Source: Phymorhynchus buccinoides
Taxonomy: Eukaryota > Mollusca > Gastropoda > Neogastropoda > Raphitomidae
DNA: 64,000 nt
Direction: 5' to 3'
Assembly: GCA_017654935.2 (NCBI GenBank)
Contig: CM065689.1
Location: forward strand, 61,349,672 to 61,413,671
Below the pieces are notes generated by a model, which was not told the origin of the DNA, did not search any database, and saw only the letters and a list, made by a program, of their open reading frames with translations. A program made the translations under genes and the position numbers. This document shows positions 1-10,165 of this stretch, one piece after another (the first letter of the stretch is position 1; each line of letters starts with the position of its first letter).

Positions 1-415
1 ATAGAAAGGTTGTTATGAATGTTCTCTGTGTAGGATGTCAAATCTTTTTCGGACATTGTTACATGATTGTCAATGTATGGATGAGAAATGAATTTGCTGC
101 TGGTATTTGTATTGCAATTGATTCAAATGATTGAAAGGATTAATTTGATAATTACTTACTTTTCGTACTTTCAGTTGACAACCAATATATATAAAATGTT
201 AACGAATGTTAAATTATGTTAATTGTTTAGTGCCAAGTTTGATTCTTGATTCCTGATTAGCTTTTCTTTTGTTTGTTTTTGTGGAATTTACAGTATTTTC
301 TATTTAAGTATGCTATTGAATTCAATATGTGCGTCTTTCGTTATAAATGTATTGTCTTTTTGTAGTTTAAAAAAAAGTTGTTATTGCCAGAATTTGCTTG
401 AAAAGTGTTTTAATC
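1..415. other. AT-rich unique sequence
   Basis: AT-rich DNA without a convincing open frame, repeat or RNA gene. It leads directly into the first minisatellite. Confidence 0.5.
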
Positions 416-419
416 AGCG

Positions 420-1460
420 GTCTTTGGCCTAGCATTCCTGTCTTCTCTGTCCTGTGTGTACCCCCCTTTTCCTGATGATTCCATGTCTTTGGCCTAGCAT
501 TCCTGTCATTCCTGTCTTCTCTGTCCTGTGTGTACCCCCCTTTTCCTGATGATTTCATGTCTTTGGCCTGGCATTCCTGTCTTCTCTGTCCTGTGTGTAC
601 CCCCCTTTTCCTGATGATTTCATGTCTTTGGCCTAGCATTCCTGTCTTCTCTGTCCTGTGTGTACCCCCCTTTTCCTGATGATTTCATGTCTTTGGCCTA
701 GCATTCCTGTCTTCTCTGTCCTGTGTGTACCCCCCTTTTCCTGATGATTTCATGTCTTTGGCCTAGCATTCCTGTCTTCTCTGTCCTGTGTGTACCCCCC
801 TTTTCCTGATGATTTCATGTCTTTGGCCTAGCATTCCTGTCTTCTCTGTCCTGTGTGTACCCCCCTTTTCCTGATGATTTCATGTCTTTGGCCTGTCTTC
901 TCTGTCCTGTGTGTACCCCCCTTTTCCTGATGATTTCATGTCTTTGGCCTAGCATTCCTGTCTTCTCTGTCCTGTGTGTACCCCCCTTTTCCTGATGATT
1001 TCATGTCTTTGGCCTAGCATTCCTGTCTTCTCTGTCCTGTGTGTACCCCCCTTTTCCTGATGATTTCATGTCTTTGGCCTAGCATTCCTGTCTTCTCTGT
1101 CCTGTGTGTACCCCCCTTTTCCTGATGATTTCATGTCTTTGGCCTAGCATTCCTGTCTTCTCTGTCCTGTGTGTACCCCCCTTTTCCTGATGATTTCATG
1201 TCTTTGGCCTGGCATTCCTGTCTTCTCTGTCCTGTGTGTACCCCCCTTTTCCTGATGATTTCATGTCTTTGGCCTGGCATTCCTGTCTTCTCTGTCCTGT
1301 GTGTACCCCCCTTTTCCTGATGATTTCATGTCTTTGGCCTGGCATTCCTGTCTTCTCTGTCCTGTGTGTACCCCCCTTTTCCTGATGATTTCATGTCTTT
1401 GGCCTGGCATTCCTGTCTTCTCTGTCCTGTGTGTACCCCCCTTTTCCTGATGATTTCATG
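420..1460. repeat. 65-bp minisatellite, about 16 copies
   Basis: Near-identical 65-bp units containing CTTTGGCCTAGCATTCCTGT and CCCCCCTTTTCCTGATGATT follow one another head to tail. One early unit carries a small insertion and one unit near 890 lacks about 8 bases. The main variant is CCTAGC versus CCTGGC, and the CCTGGC form is concentrated in the last four or five units, so variants are clustered by position. The short antisense frame across the first units is a by-product of the repeat. Confidence 0.95.
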
Positions 1461-1539
1461 TTCAAAATATGGTGGAACCTCCCTTTTAAGACATTAAAGA
1501 AATCATTCAAAATAAGGTGGCAAATTGCGGTGTTTTTTT

Positions 1540-2185
1540 GGGGGGGCAATTTTTGTTCATTTTAGGAACTAATATAAATATAGATCTACATCAAATGTTA
1601 CACACTGATACAGAACATGACCCTGACCATTTATGCCAACAATTTGAACACTGTGTGAAGGCACTATGAAAATACGGAGTCCACCTAAAAAACATTCACA
1701 CGAAATCTTAACAGCCCCTCAACAGCGCTGGATTCAAGTACTGCATGGTGATGCTGATCATTTGTCCACTTTCCTAAGACATCAAAATATGTAATAAGCA
1801 TAACATTCTGAATCTTGTTAACTCGCATTCTTTATCTCATCAAACAATAGTAAAACAAATTCACAGGATCTCGCTTGAGACACAGAACGCGAATTAACAA
1901 CTCCGACATGCTCTTTTTTATGTCTTGTTGCACTCTTTGATGTCTTAGGAAAGTGGACAAATGATCAGCATCACCATGCAGTGCTTCAATCCAGTGTTGT
2001 TGAGGGGATAAGATTTTGTATAAGTTTTTTGGGCTGGATACCCTATTTTCATAATGCCTTCGCACAGTGTTCCAATTTGGCATGTATGGTCAGGGTAATG
2101 CACTGTATCACTATCAGTGTGCAACATTTCATGTAGATATCTTTATTAGTTCCTGAGAAACAGAATCGAACATAAATTGACCCCT
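1540..2185. repeat. Foldback (long inverted repeat) element, copy 1
   Basis: The two halves are inverted copies of each other. The segment around 1735-1795 with TGATGCTGATCATTTGTCCA recurs inverted at about 1930-1985, and the AGGAACTAAT block near 1564 recurs inverted near 2140-2155. Shorter inverted blocks continue toward the centre (about 1800-1910). The element has no coding capacity; two short minus-strand frames here are incidental. A second copy lies at about 25090-25562, so this is a dispersed family. It sits directly beside the 76-bp array. Confidence 0.8.
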
Positions 2186-2187
2186 GT

Positions 2188-3275
2188 GGGAGGGAGTTGT
2201 ATAAGGGAGGTAATTTTAATACTTACAAAGAAGAGCAATGTCTCAGAGAAGTATGTCTTAAGTGGGAGGGAGTTGTATAAGGGAGGTAATTTTAATACTT
2301 ACAAAGAAGAGCAATGTCTCAGAGAAGTATGTCTTAAGTGGGAGGGAGTTGTATAAGGGAGGTAATTTTAATACTTACAAAGAAGAGCAATGTCTCAGAG
2401 AAGTATGTCTTAAGTGGGAGGGAGTTGTATAAGGGAGGTAATTTTAATACTTACAAAGAAGAGCAATGTCTCAGAGAAGTAGGTCTTAAGTGGGAGGGAG
2501 TTGTATAAGGGAGGTAATTTTAATACTTACAAAGAAGAGCAATGTCTCAGAGAAGTAGGTCTTAAGTGGGAGGGAGTCTTATAAGGGAGGTAATTTTAAT
2601 ACTTACAAAGAAGAGCAATGTCTCAGAGAAGTATGTCTTAAGTGGGAGGGAGTCTTATAAGGGAGGTAATTTTAATACTTACAAAGAAGAGCAATGTCTC
2701 AGAGAAGTATGTCTTAAGTGGGAGGGAGTCTTATAAGGGAGGTAATTTTAATACTTACAAAGAAGAGCAATGTCTCAGAGAAGTATGTCTTAAGTGGGAG
2801 GGAATCTTATAAGGGAGGTAATTTTAATACTTACAAAGAAGAGCAATGTCTCAGAGAAGTATGTCTTAAGTGGGAGGGAGTCTTATAAGGGAGGTAATTT
2901 TAATACTTACAAAGAAGAGCAATGTCTCAGAGAAGTATGTCTTAAGTGGGAGGGAGTCTTATAAGGGAGGTAATTTTAATACTTACAAAGAAGAGCAATG
3001 TCTCAGAGAAGTATGTCTTAAGTGGGAGGGAGTCTTATAAGGGAGGTAATTTTAATACTTACAAAGAAGAGCAATGTCTCAGAGAAGTATGTCTTAAGTG
3101 GGAGGGAGTCTTATAAGGGAGGTAATTTTAATACTTACAAAGAAGAGCAATGTCTCAGAGAAGTATGTCTTAAGTGGGAGGGAATCTTATAAGGGAGGTA
3201 ATTTTAATACTTACAAAGAAGAGCAATGTCTCAGAGAAGTATGTCTTAAGTGGGAGGGAGTCTTATAAGGGAGGT
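2188..3275. repeat. 76-bp minisatellite, about 14 copies
   Basis: Units contain GGGAGGTAATTTTAATACTT and AAGAAGAGCAATGTCTCAGA. The first five units read GTTGTATAAGG, while later units read GTCTTATAAGG or ATCTTATAAGG. Two units early in the array have AGTAGGTC instead of AGTATGTC. This positional clustering indicates local spread of unit variants. The array lies wholly within the TA-flanked element. Confidence 0.95.
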
Positions 3276-3284
3276 TCCACTGTA

Positions 3285-3660
3285 GTTAACAATGTCATAT
3301 TTATCTCTTTTTCTCTCTCTCTCTCTTTAAATTGTGGTTCATGTAATTTATCAGATAATGTTTATTATCCTGTTCTTTAAACTGATCATTCGTAAATTCA
3401 TTAATATAATATTTATGTAAAAACTTTTTTTTTCTTTTAATGAAAAAACCTTGTCCATATTTTAGTATTTTAAAGTTTACTGCTTTATTTGTTCTTCTAC
3501 ATTCATTTTTAGGCACCAGAATCATAGTTAGGGCATTGTTAATATCAACAGATGAATTATGTCCAATACTTGTTTAGTAAGCATTGTTTATTTGTTAATG
3601 TCAACAAATTATGAATGATGTCGAATACTTTATTCTTATTTAGCGTTAACGATAGCTTCA
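3285..3660. other. AT-rich intergenic sequence
   Basis: Contains a CT-rich run near 3305-3330 and poly-T near 3424-3440. No gene, structured RNA or clear transposon was seen. Confidence 0.5.
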
Positions 3661-3664
3661 GAGC

Positions 3665-3977
3665 TTAATCTAGAGCGCGGGATTGGTAAAATCCCCCGAA
3701 ATTTTGTTCCTTCCCGCGATAATCGGCGCGGGGAGCGGGCCGAGTCCCGCACATTTGCAGAACGGCCCGCAGTTTTTACCGATCGATGCGGGAAGACCTT
3801 CGTCGTCTGCTAAACCCGTCGTCTGGACAAACTGAAAGATCAAGCAGGAGTGAAGGATTTCTTGACATTTCATTGGTTCTTGACAAAATGTTAGTGTTAA
3901 TCAACCAATCGCGTTCTTCTCGTTCTACCGACAGGAAGTTGCGAAAGTTTCGGCCGCCATCTTGAATATTCTTCAAA
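3665..3977 (+). promoter_or_regulatory. CpG-rich promoter-like region with CCAAT, ETS and YY1 motifs
   Basis: This stretch is far richer in G+C and CpG than its surroundings. It holds a forward CCAAT at 3905-3909 followed by CGCG, an inverted CCAAT (ATTGG) near 3682, an ETS-type ACAGGAAGTTG at 3931-3941 and a textbook YY1 core GCCGCCATCTT at 3953-3963. An ATG follows at 3978 in an AAAATG context. Clustering of ETS and YY1 sites next to a start site is typical of broadly expressed TATA-less animal promoters. Function is inferred from motifs only. Confidence 0.45.
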
Positions 3978-4180
3978 ATGAAGCGGGCAGGGACCCTGTT
4001 TGATTTAGATTTTCGCGGAGGCAAAGTGAAAAACAAAATCCTGTTCCAAGCGAGTGTGAAGACCTCGAAGTAAAGGCTTCTACATCTAAAACGTCAGAAA
4101 AGAATGACAACAGTGGCAGTGCAAAGGAACATCGGTTCGAAAGAGACTGGTTGAAAAAGTGGCCGAGGTGTTCAAGTCTG
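3978..4180 (+). pseudogene. Short coding segment downstream of the promoter, interrupted by a frameshift
   Basis: From the ATG at 3978 the frame reads MKRAGTLFDLDFRGGKVKN and then stops at 4071-4073. The +1 frame takes over from about 4030 and reads through ECEDLEVKASTSKTSEKND, then a block ending RFERDWLKKW near 4160. The switch falls at the A-run at 4028-4032, so one missing A (a real mutation or a sequencing error) would explain it. The charged serine/lysine linker followed by FERDWLKKW resembles the N-terminal region of hAT-derived zinc-finger proteins (ZNF862/KIAA1586-like), a weak family resemblance recalled from memory. Downstream it dissolves into G-rich sequence and a minisatellite, so it is a first exon or a broken copy. 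Confidence 0.35.
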
Positions 4181-4299
4181 TGTACGAGGGTGGGGGAGGT
4201 GATGGTTCTTGTGTATATGATGTGGGGTTGGATAGGGGGGAGTGCCCCCCTTTTCTTTTATATGAGGGGGGGGACTGCCCCCCTTTTTCAGAAATCCTA

Positions 4300-5075
4300 G
4301 ATTAAGCTCTGTAGCTTGTTTGACTTTGTTCTTGTCCATTGATAATGATGTCAGTTTTTGTAACTGCAATGCCAAGATGTGCAGAGAGCAGTTGTCCATT
4401 TGTGTTTAGATGGGGATGGCCACACAGAATGATGATTAGCCAGGGTGTGCAGAGGGCAGTTGTCCATTTGTGTTTAGATTTAGATGGGGATGGCCACACA
4501 GAATGATGATTAGCCAGGGTGTGCAGAGGGCAGTTGTCCATTTGTGTTTAGATGGGGATGGGCACACAGAATGATTAGCCAGGGTGTGCAGAGAGCAGTT
4601 GTCCTTTTGTGTTTAGATGGGGATGGCCACACAGAATGATGATTAGCCAGGGTGTGCAGAGAGCAGTTGTCCATTTGTGTTTAGATGGGGATGGCCACAC
4701 AGAATGATGATTAGCCAGGGTGTGCAGAGAGCAGTTGTCCATTTTGTGTTTAGATGGGGATGGGCCACACAGAATGATTAGCCAGGGTGTGCAGAGAGCA
4801 GTTGTCCTTTTGTGTTTAGATGGGGATGGCCACACTATGATGAGGGTGTAGTTTGTGTTTAGATGGGGATGGCCACACTATGATGAGGGTGTAGTTTGTG
4901 TTTAGATGGGGATGGCCACACAGAATGATGAGATGGGGATGGCCAGCCAGGGTGTGCAGAGAGCAGTTGTCCTTTTGTGTTTAGATGGGGATGGCCACAC
5001 TATGATGAGGGTGTAGTTTGTGTTTAGATGGGGATGGCCACACAGAATGATGAGGGTGTAGCCAGGGTGTCATAT
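4300..5075. repeat. 68-bp minisatellite with shortened derivative units
   Basis: Units contain TTTAGATGGGGATGGCCACA and AGCCAGGGTGTGCAGAGAGC. About seven full units run to roughly 4835. After that, about 43-bp derivatives with CACTATGATGAGGGTGTAG alternate with fuller ones. The short minus-strand frames are by-products. Confidence 0.9.
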
Positions 5076-5077
5076 TT

Positions 5078-5252
5078 TACAGACTATAAGGCGATACTTT
5101 TGTTTTGTCTTATACTGAGACCCCTGCGCCTTATGATGTGACTGATAATATAGTAAAAAAAACCTGTAATAACAAAATCTGAATTTTGTGTAAAATTTGG
5201 GGGGTGCGCTTATAATTAATCAGCCTTGTAGTCCGTAAAATACGGAGTCCTT
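5078..5252. mobile_element. MITE with about 22-bp terminal inverted repeats, copy 1
   Basis: The left end ATATTTTACAGACTATAAGG is matched by the inverted right end, TATTTTACGGACTACAAGGC when read on the minus strand. The interior is AT-rich and non-coding. A related but degraded copy lies at 15742-15845. Superfamily not assigned. It begins exactly where the 68-bp array ends. Confidence 0.65.
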
Positions 5253-5519
5253 TTTCTAACTATTGGTGTGGTGTGTGAGGGAGAGAGAGAAAGAGGAAAG
5301 ATGTTAGAATTGAATGACTCAGGCCCCTTTTTTTTAAAGTAATAAGGAATGGATGGATATGCAAGAGAGAGATTTCAGAATGCCTCAACTTGAATGATCA
5401 TTGTCTTATGGAATTAATTAAGTTGTATTCTTCCCATTCCTTATAATTATTCAGGCATTTATATGCTTCTGTATAATCTTTATGTACTAGGTTTATTGAT
5501 TATGTAAAGCACAGGCATT
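5253..5519. other. Unannotated AT-rich sequence
   Basis: Contains a short GA-rich run near 5280-5300. Nothing else recognisable. Confidence 0.4.
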
Positions 5520-6622
5520 CATATACTACTTAAAAGAATTCAAGGTCCACTCTCAAATTTGACGTGCTTCTTTGAAATGAAAACTGGTGCCACAAGTACA
5601 AACATTCTTCACCACATTTCACACGAACCGGTAAGATCAATTCTCAGACATGTTTTGGTCAATCATTCAGATGTTTCGCATCCAAACATGCTACACTAAC
5701 TCGAAAAAGAAACGCAAAATCCACCAAAATTGGCATTCCACTATATGCCTTTAGCTGAAAAAGCGAAAATGCGCACCACAAAAAATGCATTGCATGGTCA
5801 AAACATGTTTATGGTGAACACATTTCAGTGGGCTGATCAAACCAGCGAGTATTCATGGCTGCGTTACTGGGGCTTATTTCACCATGCCTCCAAGAGACAA
5901 ATGACTAGGCTGACATAAAGATGGCGCTATCTTGGCTGTGGGAAAGCGTGACTGTGAACATTCACTTTGATCACCTTTGAGTCGGTCTGCTAATGTTCAC
6001 AGAGCCACGCTTTCCTGGAGCCAAGCTAGCGCCATCTTTACATCAGCCTCTGTCGTTTGTTTCCTGGAGGCATGGTGAAATAAGCCCCAGTAACGCAGCC
6101 ATGAATACCCATTTGTTTGTTCAGCTGACTGACATGTGTTCACCATGAACATGTCCTGACCATGCCATGCAGGTGTTACCGTGCACATGCTTTTTGTTTG
6201 TTCAGCTGACTGACATGTGTTCACCATGAACATGTCCTGACCATGCCATGCAGGTTTTACCGTGCACATGCTTTTTGTTTGTTCAGCTGACTGACATGTG
6301 TTCACCATGAACACGTCCTGACCATGCCATGCAGGTTTTACCGTGCACGTGCTTTTTCGACTAAGGGCATAGGAAATAAGGCCAGTTTTCATGGTTTTTG
6401 CGTTTCTTTTTCGGGTTTGTGTACATAATTTATATTTATAGCATGTTCAGACAAAAAACATCTGAATAATTGGCAAGAACATATTGCTTGGGACATTATC
6501 TTACAGGTTCATATGAAATTTGATTTAACAAAATGTTTGTATTTGTGGTAGCAATTTGAATTTGAAAAAAGCGTAGCAAGTATGAGAGTGGCCCTTGAAT
6601 TCTTTTGAGTAGTGTATACACT
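5520..6622. repeat. Foldback element of about 1.1 kb
   Basis: The left arm (about 5520-5955) and right arm (about 5995-6622) are inverted copies. Examples are AAAAGAATTCAAGGTCCACT against the inverted AGTGGCCCTTGAATTCTTTT, and GAAAAAGAAACGCAAAA against its complement near 6395-6415. The loop is about 40 bp. The right arm carries three tandem copies of an about 81-bp segment (6100-6350) that is single-copy in the left arm, so tandem growth happened after the foldback formed. The 131-codon minus-strand frame is a by-product. No transposase is present. Confidence 0.75.
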
Positions 6623-6639
6623 TGATGCAGATCAACTGG

Positions 6640-6818
6640 TATGCAGATCAACGGGGGGGAGGGGGGGTTTGACCAAATGACAACTTTTTCGTTGCCACTG
6701 GGTTTAACGTGTGCTAAGTGGGGTTTGACCAATCGTGCACACTGGGTACCTCGGTTTATCGTCTCACAACTTTTTCGTTGCCACTGGGTTTAACGTGTGT
6801 TAAGTGCATGGGCACACG

Positions 6819-6849
<31 letters not shown>

Positions 6850-6925
6850 ACCATGTTCAGACCATAAGGCCTAGTGCAGACAGAGGGGAAAATCGCCTGT
6901 GCCTAGATTCGAACTGGGGTTTATT
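6640..6925 (-). mobile_element. tRNA-derived SINE fragment, minus strand
   Basis: On the minus strand, a GTTCGAAT box B-like motif near 6910 is followed by TTTCGGATGAGACGATAAAC and CGAGGTCCCGTGTG (6805-6850), then GGCAACGAAAAAGTTGT. The same core (CGGATGAGAC, AAACCGA, GTCCCGTGTGC) recurs in the SINE at 56.1-56.46 kb. An internal duplication repeats the CTCGGTTTATCGTCTCA and AACTTTTTCGTTGCCACTGG segments. The core is one I associate from memory with gastropod SINEs. Confidence 0.55.
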
Positions 6926-6977
6926 TTTGCATTGCACGTTACCTGTGTGCCACTGTGCACCTCGCTGCATCTCTGTA

Positions 6978-7467
6978 TGGGTTGGTGGCTGTTGGTATGA
7001 ATGCAGTGCGTTGGGCAATAAATGATTTCAACTGACAATGTTATGTGGTGTTTCTCTGTCATGGGTGTTTCTCTGTCTGGATTGGTGGCTGTTGGTATGA
7101 ATGCAGTGCATTGGGCAATAAATGATTTCAACTGACAATGTCATGTGGTGTTTGTCTGTGTGTGTGTGGGTTGGTGGCTGTTGGTATGAATGCAGTGCAT
7201 TGGGCAATAAATGATTTCAACTGACGTCATGTGGTGTTTCTATGTCTGTGTGTGGGTTGGTGGCTGTTGGTATGAATGCAGTGCGTTGGTGAATGAATAA
7301 TTTCAACTGACAATGTCATGTGGTGTTTGTCTGTGTGGGTTGGTGGCTGTTGGTATGAATGCAGTGCGTTGGGGAATAAATGATTTCAACTGACAATGTC
7401 ATGTGGTGTTTGTCTGTGTGGGTTGGTAGCTGTTGGTATGAATGCAGTGCGTTGGGGAATGAATGAT
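6978..7467. repeat. 82-100-bp minisatellite, six copies
   Basis: GTTGGTGGCTGTTGGTATGA recurs at 6981, 7080, 7170, 7256, 7338 and (with one change) 7422. Unit length varies through a GT-rich stretch. Each unit contains AATAAATGATTTCAACTGAC. Confidence 0.9.
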
Positions 7468-7811
7468 GTTTACCACCCTCATGTCTACCACCCTCAATCT
7501 GCTTTTTTCAGTTTTATGAACATAATCCTAGGCTGACCCTAGCCCTATCCCTTTCTCAAAACTGGCAGAATGTCTCTTCTCGGTGAACATTATCTCTAGA
7601 TGCGAACATTTGAGGGAGGGTGACTAAAATGCATGATAGCCGACAATTGTACATCATTATGACTATGATGTGTTCAGCGTCTTCTGACCTTCCAAGAGAG
7701 GTGTGTTTTTGGTACCAGCCACGAATGAAGAGAGCGAAGCTGGTAATGTTTTCGGTGGATTCTGAAGCCGATATCTATCTGACTATGTTAACTCGATAAC
7801 ATTTGAATGAA
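7468..7811. other. Unassigned sequence leading into a dispersed repeat
   Basis: From about 7680 this reads like the leader of the tandem block that follows (GAGGTGTGTTTTTGGTACCA and onward). No gene was recognised. Confidence 0.35.
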
Positions 7812-8300
7812 GGGACCTAGGACACTCTAAGTTGGCATGCGGATAGGTACTAAGAATATCTAAGCCAAGTTCGAAAATGGTCAAAGGTCAAGGTCACCAG
7901 AGCCGAAAATGCTGTTGAATACCTGGCAGGGACCTAGGACGCTCAAATTGTGCATGCGGATAGGTACTAAAGATATCTAGGCCAAGTTAAAAAATGGTCA
8001 AAGGTCAAGGTCACGAGTCGAAAATGCTGCTGAACACCTAGCATGATAACAGAGGGACCTAGGACGCTCACATTTTGCATGCAAAGAGGTACAAAAGATA
8101 TCTAGGCCAAGTTCAAAAATGGTCATAGGTCAAGGTCACTGGCACCAAAAATGCTGCCGGGCACCTGGCACGATGATTGAACGGAGCGATCTAGGACGCT
8201 CAAATTTTGCATGCAGATAGGTACTAAGAATATCTAGACCAAGTTTGAAAATCAAGTACTCATAGGTCAAAGGTCTAGGGCACTGGACACGAAAATGCTG
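7812..8300. repeat. About 120-bp repeat, four diverged copies, each with stacked nuclear-receptor half-sites
   Basis: Units start GGACCTAGGACGCTCAAATT near 7812, 7928, 8051 and 8184. Each carries ATATCTAGGCCAAGTT followed by a block such as GGTCAAAGGTCAAGGTCAC. Copies are clearly more diverged than those in the other arrays, so this is an older tandem or a mobile-element body. The AGGTCA motifs match the nuclear-receptor half-site consensus. Confidence 0.8.
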
Positions 8301-8729
8301 CCGCGCGGCTGGTGGTCTTGCATCTTAACGCTCTAGTTATGGGGGTTTTCTGTCTAGTCTTCTGGGCCGTACAGTGGCGTTGCTCCCACGCCGCTCATTC
8401 CGAGTCCCAATTCGCAACTACACCCTGGCGTTCAGGTCGCAGAATCCAAAACCAGCAATCCAAGGAGAGCGAATCTATGTTAGGCCGTCAGGGGGCAACC
8501 AACCGAGGAGACACTGCACTGCTGCTGAGTCACTTTGGTGGAGATCAGTGGAGCCTGTACACAGGACACCACCTACTAAGCCCCTACTGATGACAATATT
8601 GCCAGCATGAGTGAGGTCCTCCGAGGACACCACCATGTCCATCCACCGACTGATCCCCATGACTTTGACCCGAACGCACCAAGGGCATAAACTGGATTGG
8701 TAATCGAAACAGGTCACCACGTGAGCAGG
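8301..8729. other. Unassigned moderately GC-rich sequence
   Basis: Overlapping plus-strand frames of 78-92 codons exist, but I saw no recognisable domain, and the frames lack convincing composition. Left unannotated as a gene. Confidence 0.3.
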
Positions 8730-8734
8730 GCATG

Positions 8735-9862
8735 CAAGGCCACAGAATTTGAGAAAAAAATTAAAAATAATACTACTAATGGATATTTATTGTGCCATTT
8801 CTCCAAAGAGCTCAGAGCGCTTACAAAGTTAACTTTAGACAACAATAACAATAGTAATAAACACAAAACCTTCAGAAATATATATATATATATTAAATAC
8901 AAATCCGATACTTCACGCGTGCGCACACGTACACACACACACACAGAGAAAGACATTCATGCGTGTACCGAAATCATGAGTGCGACCCAGTCAGCCAACA
9001 CGGGTAGCAAAATGCAAACCGGACCAAACTGCCAGTCGTTCTGCCAACCTAGTCCAATCCACACCACACCACCCGCATCAACCGCCCAAGACGCACCCAC
9101 GACCACGGTACCAGGACCACACAGGGCTCGGTGCAGTTAGGAGTAAGACACACCCATGACCACGGTACCAGGACCAGACAGGGCTCGGTGCAGTTAGGAG
9201 TAAGACACACCCACGACCACGGTACCAGGACCAAACAGGGCTCGGTGCAGTTAGGAGTAAGACACACCCACGACCACGGTACCAGGACCACACAGGGCTC
9301 GGTGCAGTTAGGAGTAAGACACACCCACGACCACGGTACCAGGACCACACAGGGCTCGGTGCAGTTAGGAGTAAGACACACCCATGACTACGGTACCAGG
9401 ACCACACAGGGCTCGGTGCAGTTAGGAGTAAGACAGAGAGAAGAGGTGAGTTTTCAGCTGAGACTTAAAAAGAGGACAGAGTTTGCGCATGACGGACAGA
9501 GAAAGGTAGGCTGCTCCAGATCACAGGGCCAACGTAAGCAAACGCATGGCCTCCCTGGAACTTCTTGCGGTATTGTGGAACACGAAATATTCTTGTGTCA
9601 GCAGAGGAGTGGAGAGACCTGGAGGGAGTGTATAACTCAATGAGTTGACAGAGGTATGGAGGAGCGGTGTTATAAATTACATTGAAGCAGATGAGAGCAA
9701 TTTTGCAATGATTCCTGTGAGAGACAGGCAGCCAGTGCAGTTCAGACAGAAGAGGAGTGACATGCTCACGCCTAGAAGACCTGTATATTAAACGAGCAGC
9801 ACAATTCATTACTCTTTGGATTTTATCTGCATGCTTTTGTGGAAGACCAGCCAGATTGATGA
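8735..9862 (-). mobile_element. 5'-truncated LINE (L2/CR1-like), C-terminus and 3' UTR
   Basis: On the minus strand, about 9862-9425 encodes the C-terminal part of a non-LTR reverse transcriptase protein. Recognisable blocks are KIQRVMNCAARLIYRS, then LLSELHWLPVSHRNHCKIAL, PPYLCQLIELYTPSRSLHSS and, near the end, KSQLKTHLFSLSYS before the stop. This layout is typical of L2/CR1-type elements. The 3' UTR runs to about 8735 and ends with AAGCGCTCTGAGC and an AATAAATA-type A-rich tail, also typical of the group. A 57-bp minisatellite occupies the stop codon region and proximal 3' UTR. The catalytic RT domain is missing through 5' truncation. Confidence 0.75.
9080..9435. repeat. 57-bp minisatellite at the end of the LINE frame, about six copies
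   Basis: Units contain CACGACCACGGTACCAGGAC and GGCTCGGTGCAGTTAGGAGT. The first minus-strand unit carries the LINE stop codon (TCTTACTCCTAA), and every unit repeats it. Since 57 is divisible by three, other frames stay open and yield spurious proteins of about 110-170 codons on both strands. Confidence 0.9.
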
Positions 9863-9889
9863 TTGATGGAAATGAAGCAGATGGCAATG

Positions 9890-10165
9890 ATGATGATGAT
9901 GCTATGGAGTTCCGTATCAGTCTGAGACTACGTGACAGGGCTGTATTCTACACGTCCTTTTCTAATAATAACTTGATGAAAATGTATGACGCACTTACCT
10001 CCCGATAAAACCAGGAGCCCAAGGCGTTTACAATGACAAATAGTTAAAAGTTAAAAGTAGTAATAAAAGACTTCATATAAGCGTCATAAAATATTTACAT
10101 AGCACTCAATTCATAAATCGACACATGCACACGCACACACAAACATAACCAAATGTCTACGCATC
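9890..10165. other. Probable second LINE 3' tail fragment and AT-rich sequence
   Basis: On the minus strand, GTAAACGCCTTGGGCTCCTG near 10020-10035 has the form of an L2/CR1 3' UTR end. The remainder is AT-rich. Low-confidence reading. Confidence 0.3.

Larger units (their letters stand above)
1470..3282. mobile_element. TA-flanked inverted-repeat element carrying a foldback core and an internal 76-bp array
   Basis: The left end begins TGGTGGAACCTCCCTTTTAA just after a TA at 1468-1469. The right end is the inverted counterpart, CAGTGGAACCTCCCTTATAA when read on the minus strand, followed by TA at 3283-3284. About 20 of 23 terminal bases agree. The TA flanks and a CAGTGGAACC-type end resemble Tc1/mariner-group (pogo/Tigger-like) non-autonomous elements; that assignment is an inference. 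Inside lie a palindromic core (about 1540-2185) and 14 units of a 76-bp repeat. No transposase is present. The terminal repeat overlaps the last array unit, so the array appears to have grown from subterminal sequence of the element. Confidence 0.6.

Noticed and set aside
3670..4036. Minus-strand frames of 67 and 86 codons opposite the promoter-like region
   Set aside because: They run antisense to a better-supported promoter and first-exon structure and show no recognisable domain.
8312..8720. Overlapping plus- and minus-strand frames of 78-92 codons
   Set aside because: Three frames overlap, none with recognisable motifs or a plausible promoter; treated as chance.
9049..9643. Histidine/threonine-rich plus-strand protein of 170 codons
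   Set aside because: Antisense to the LINE C-terminus and its 57-bp array.
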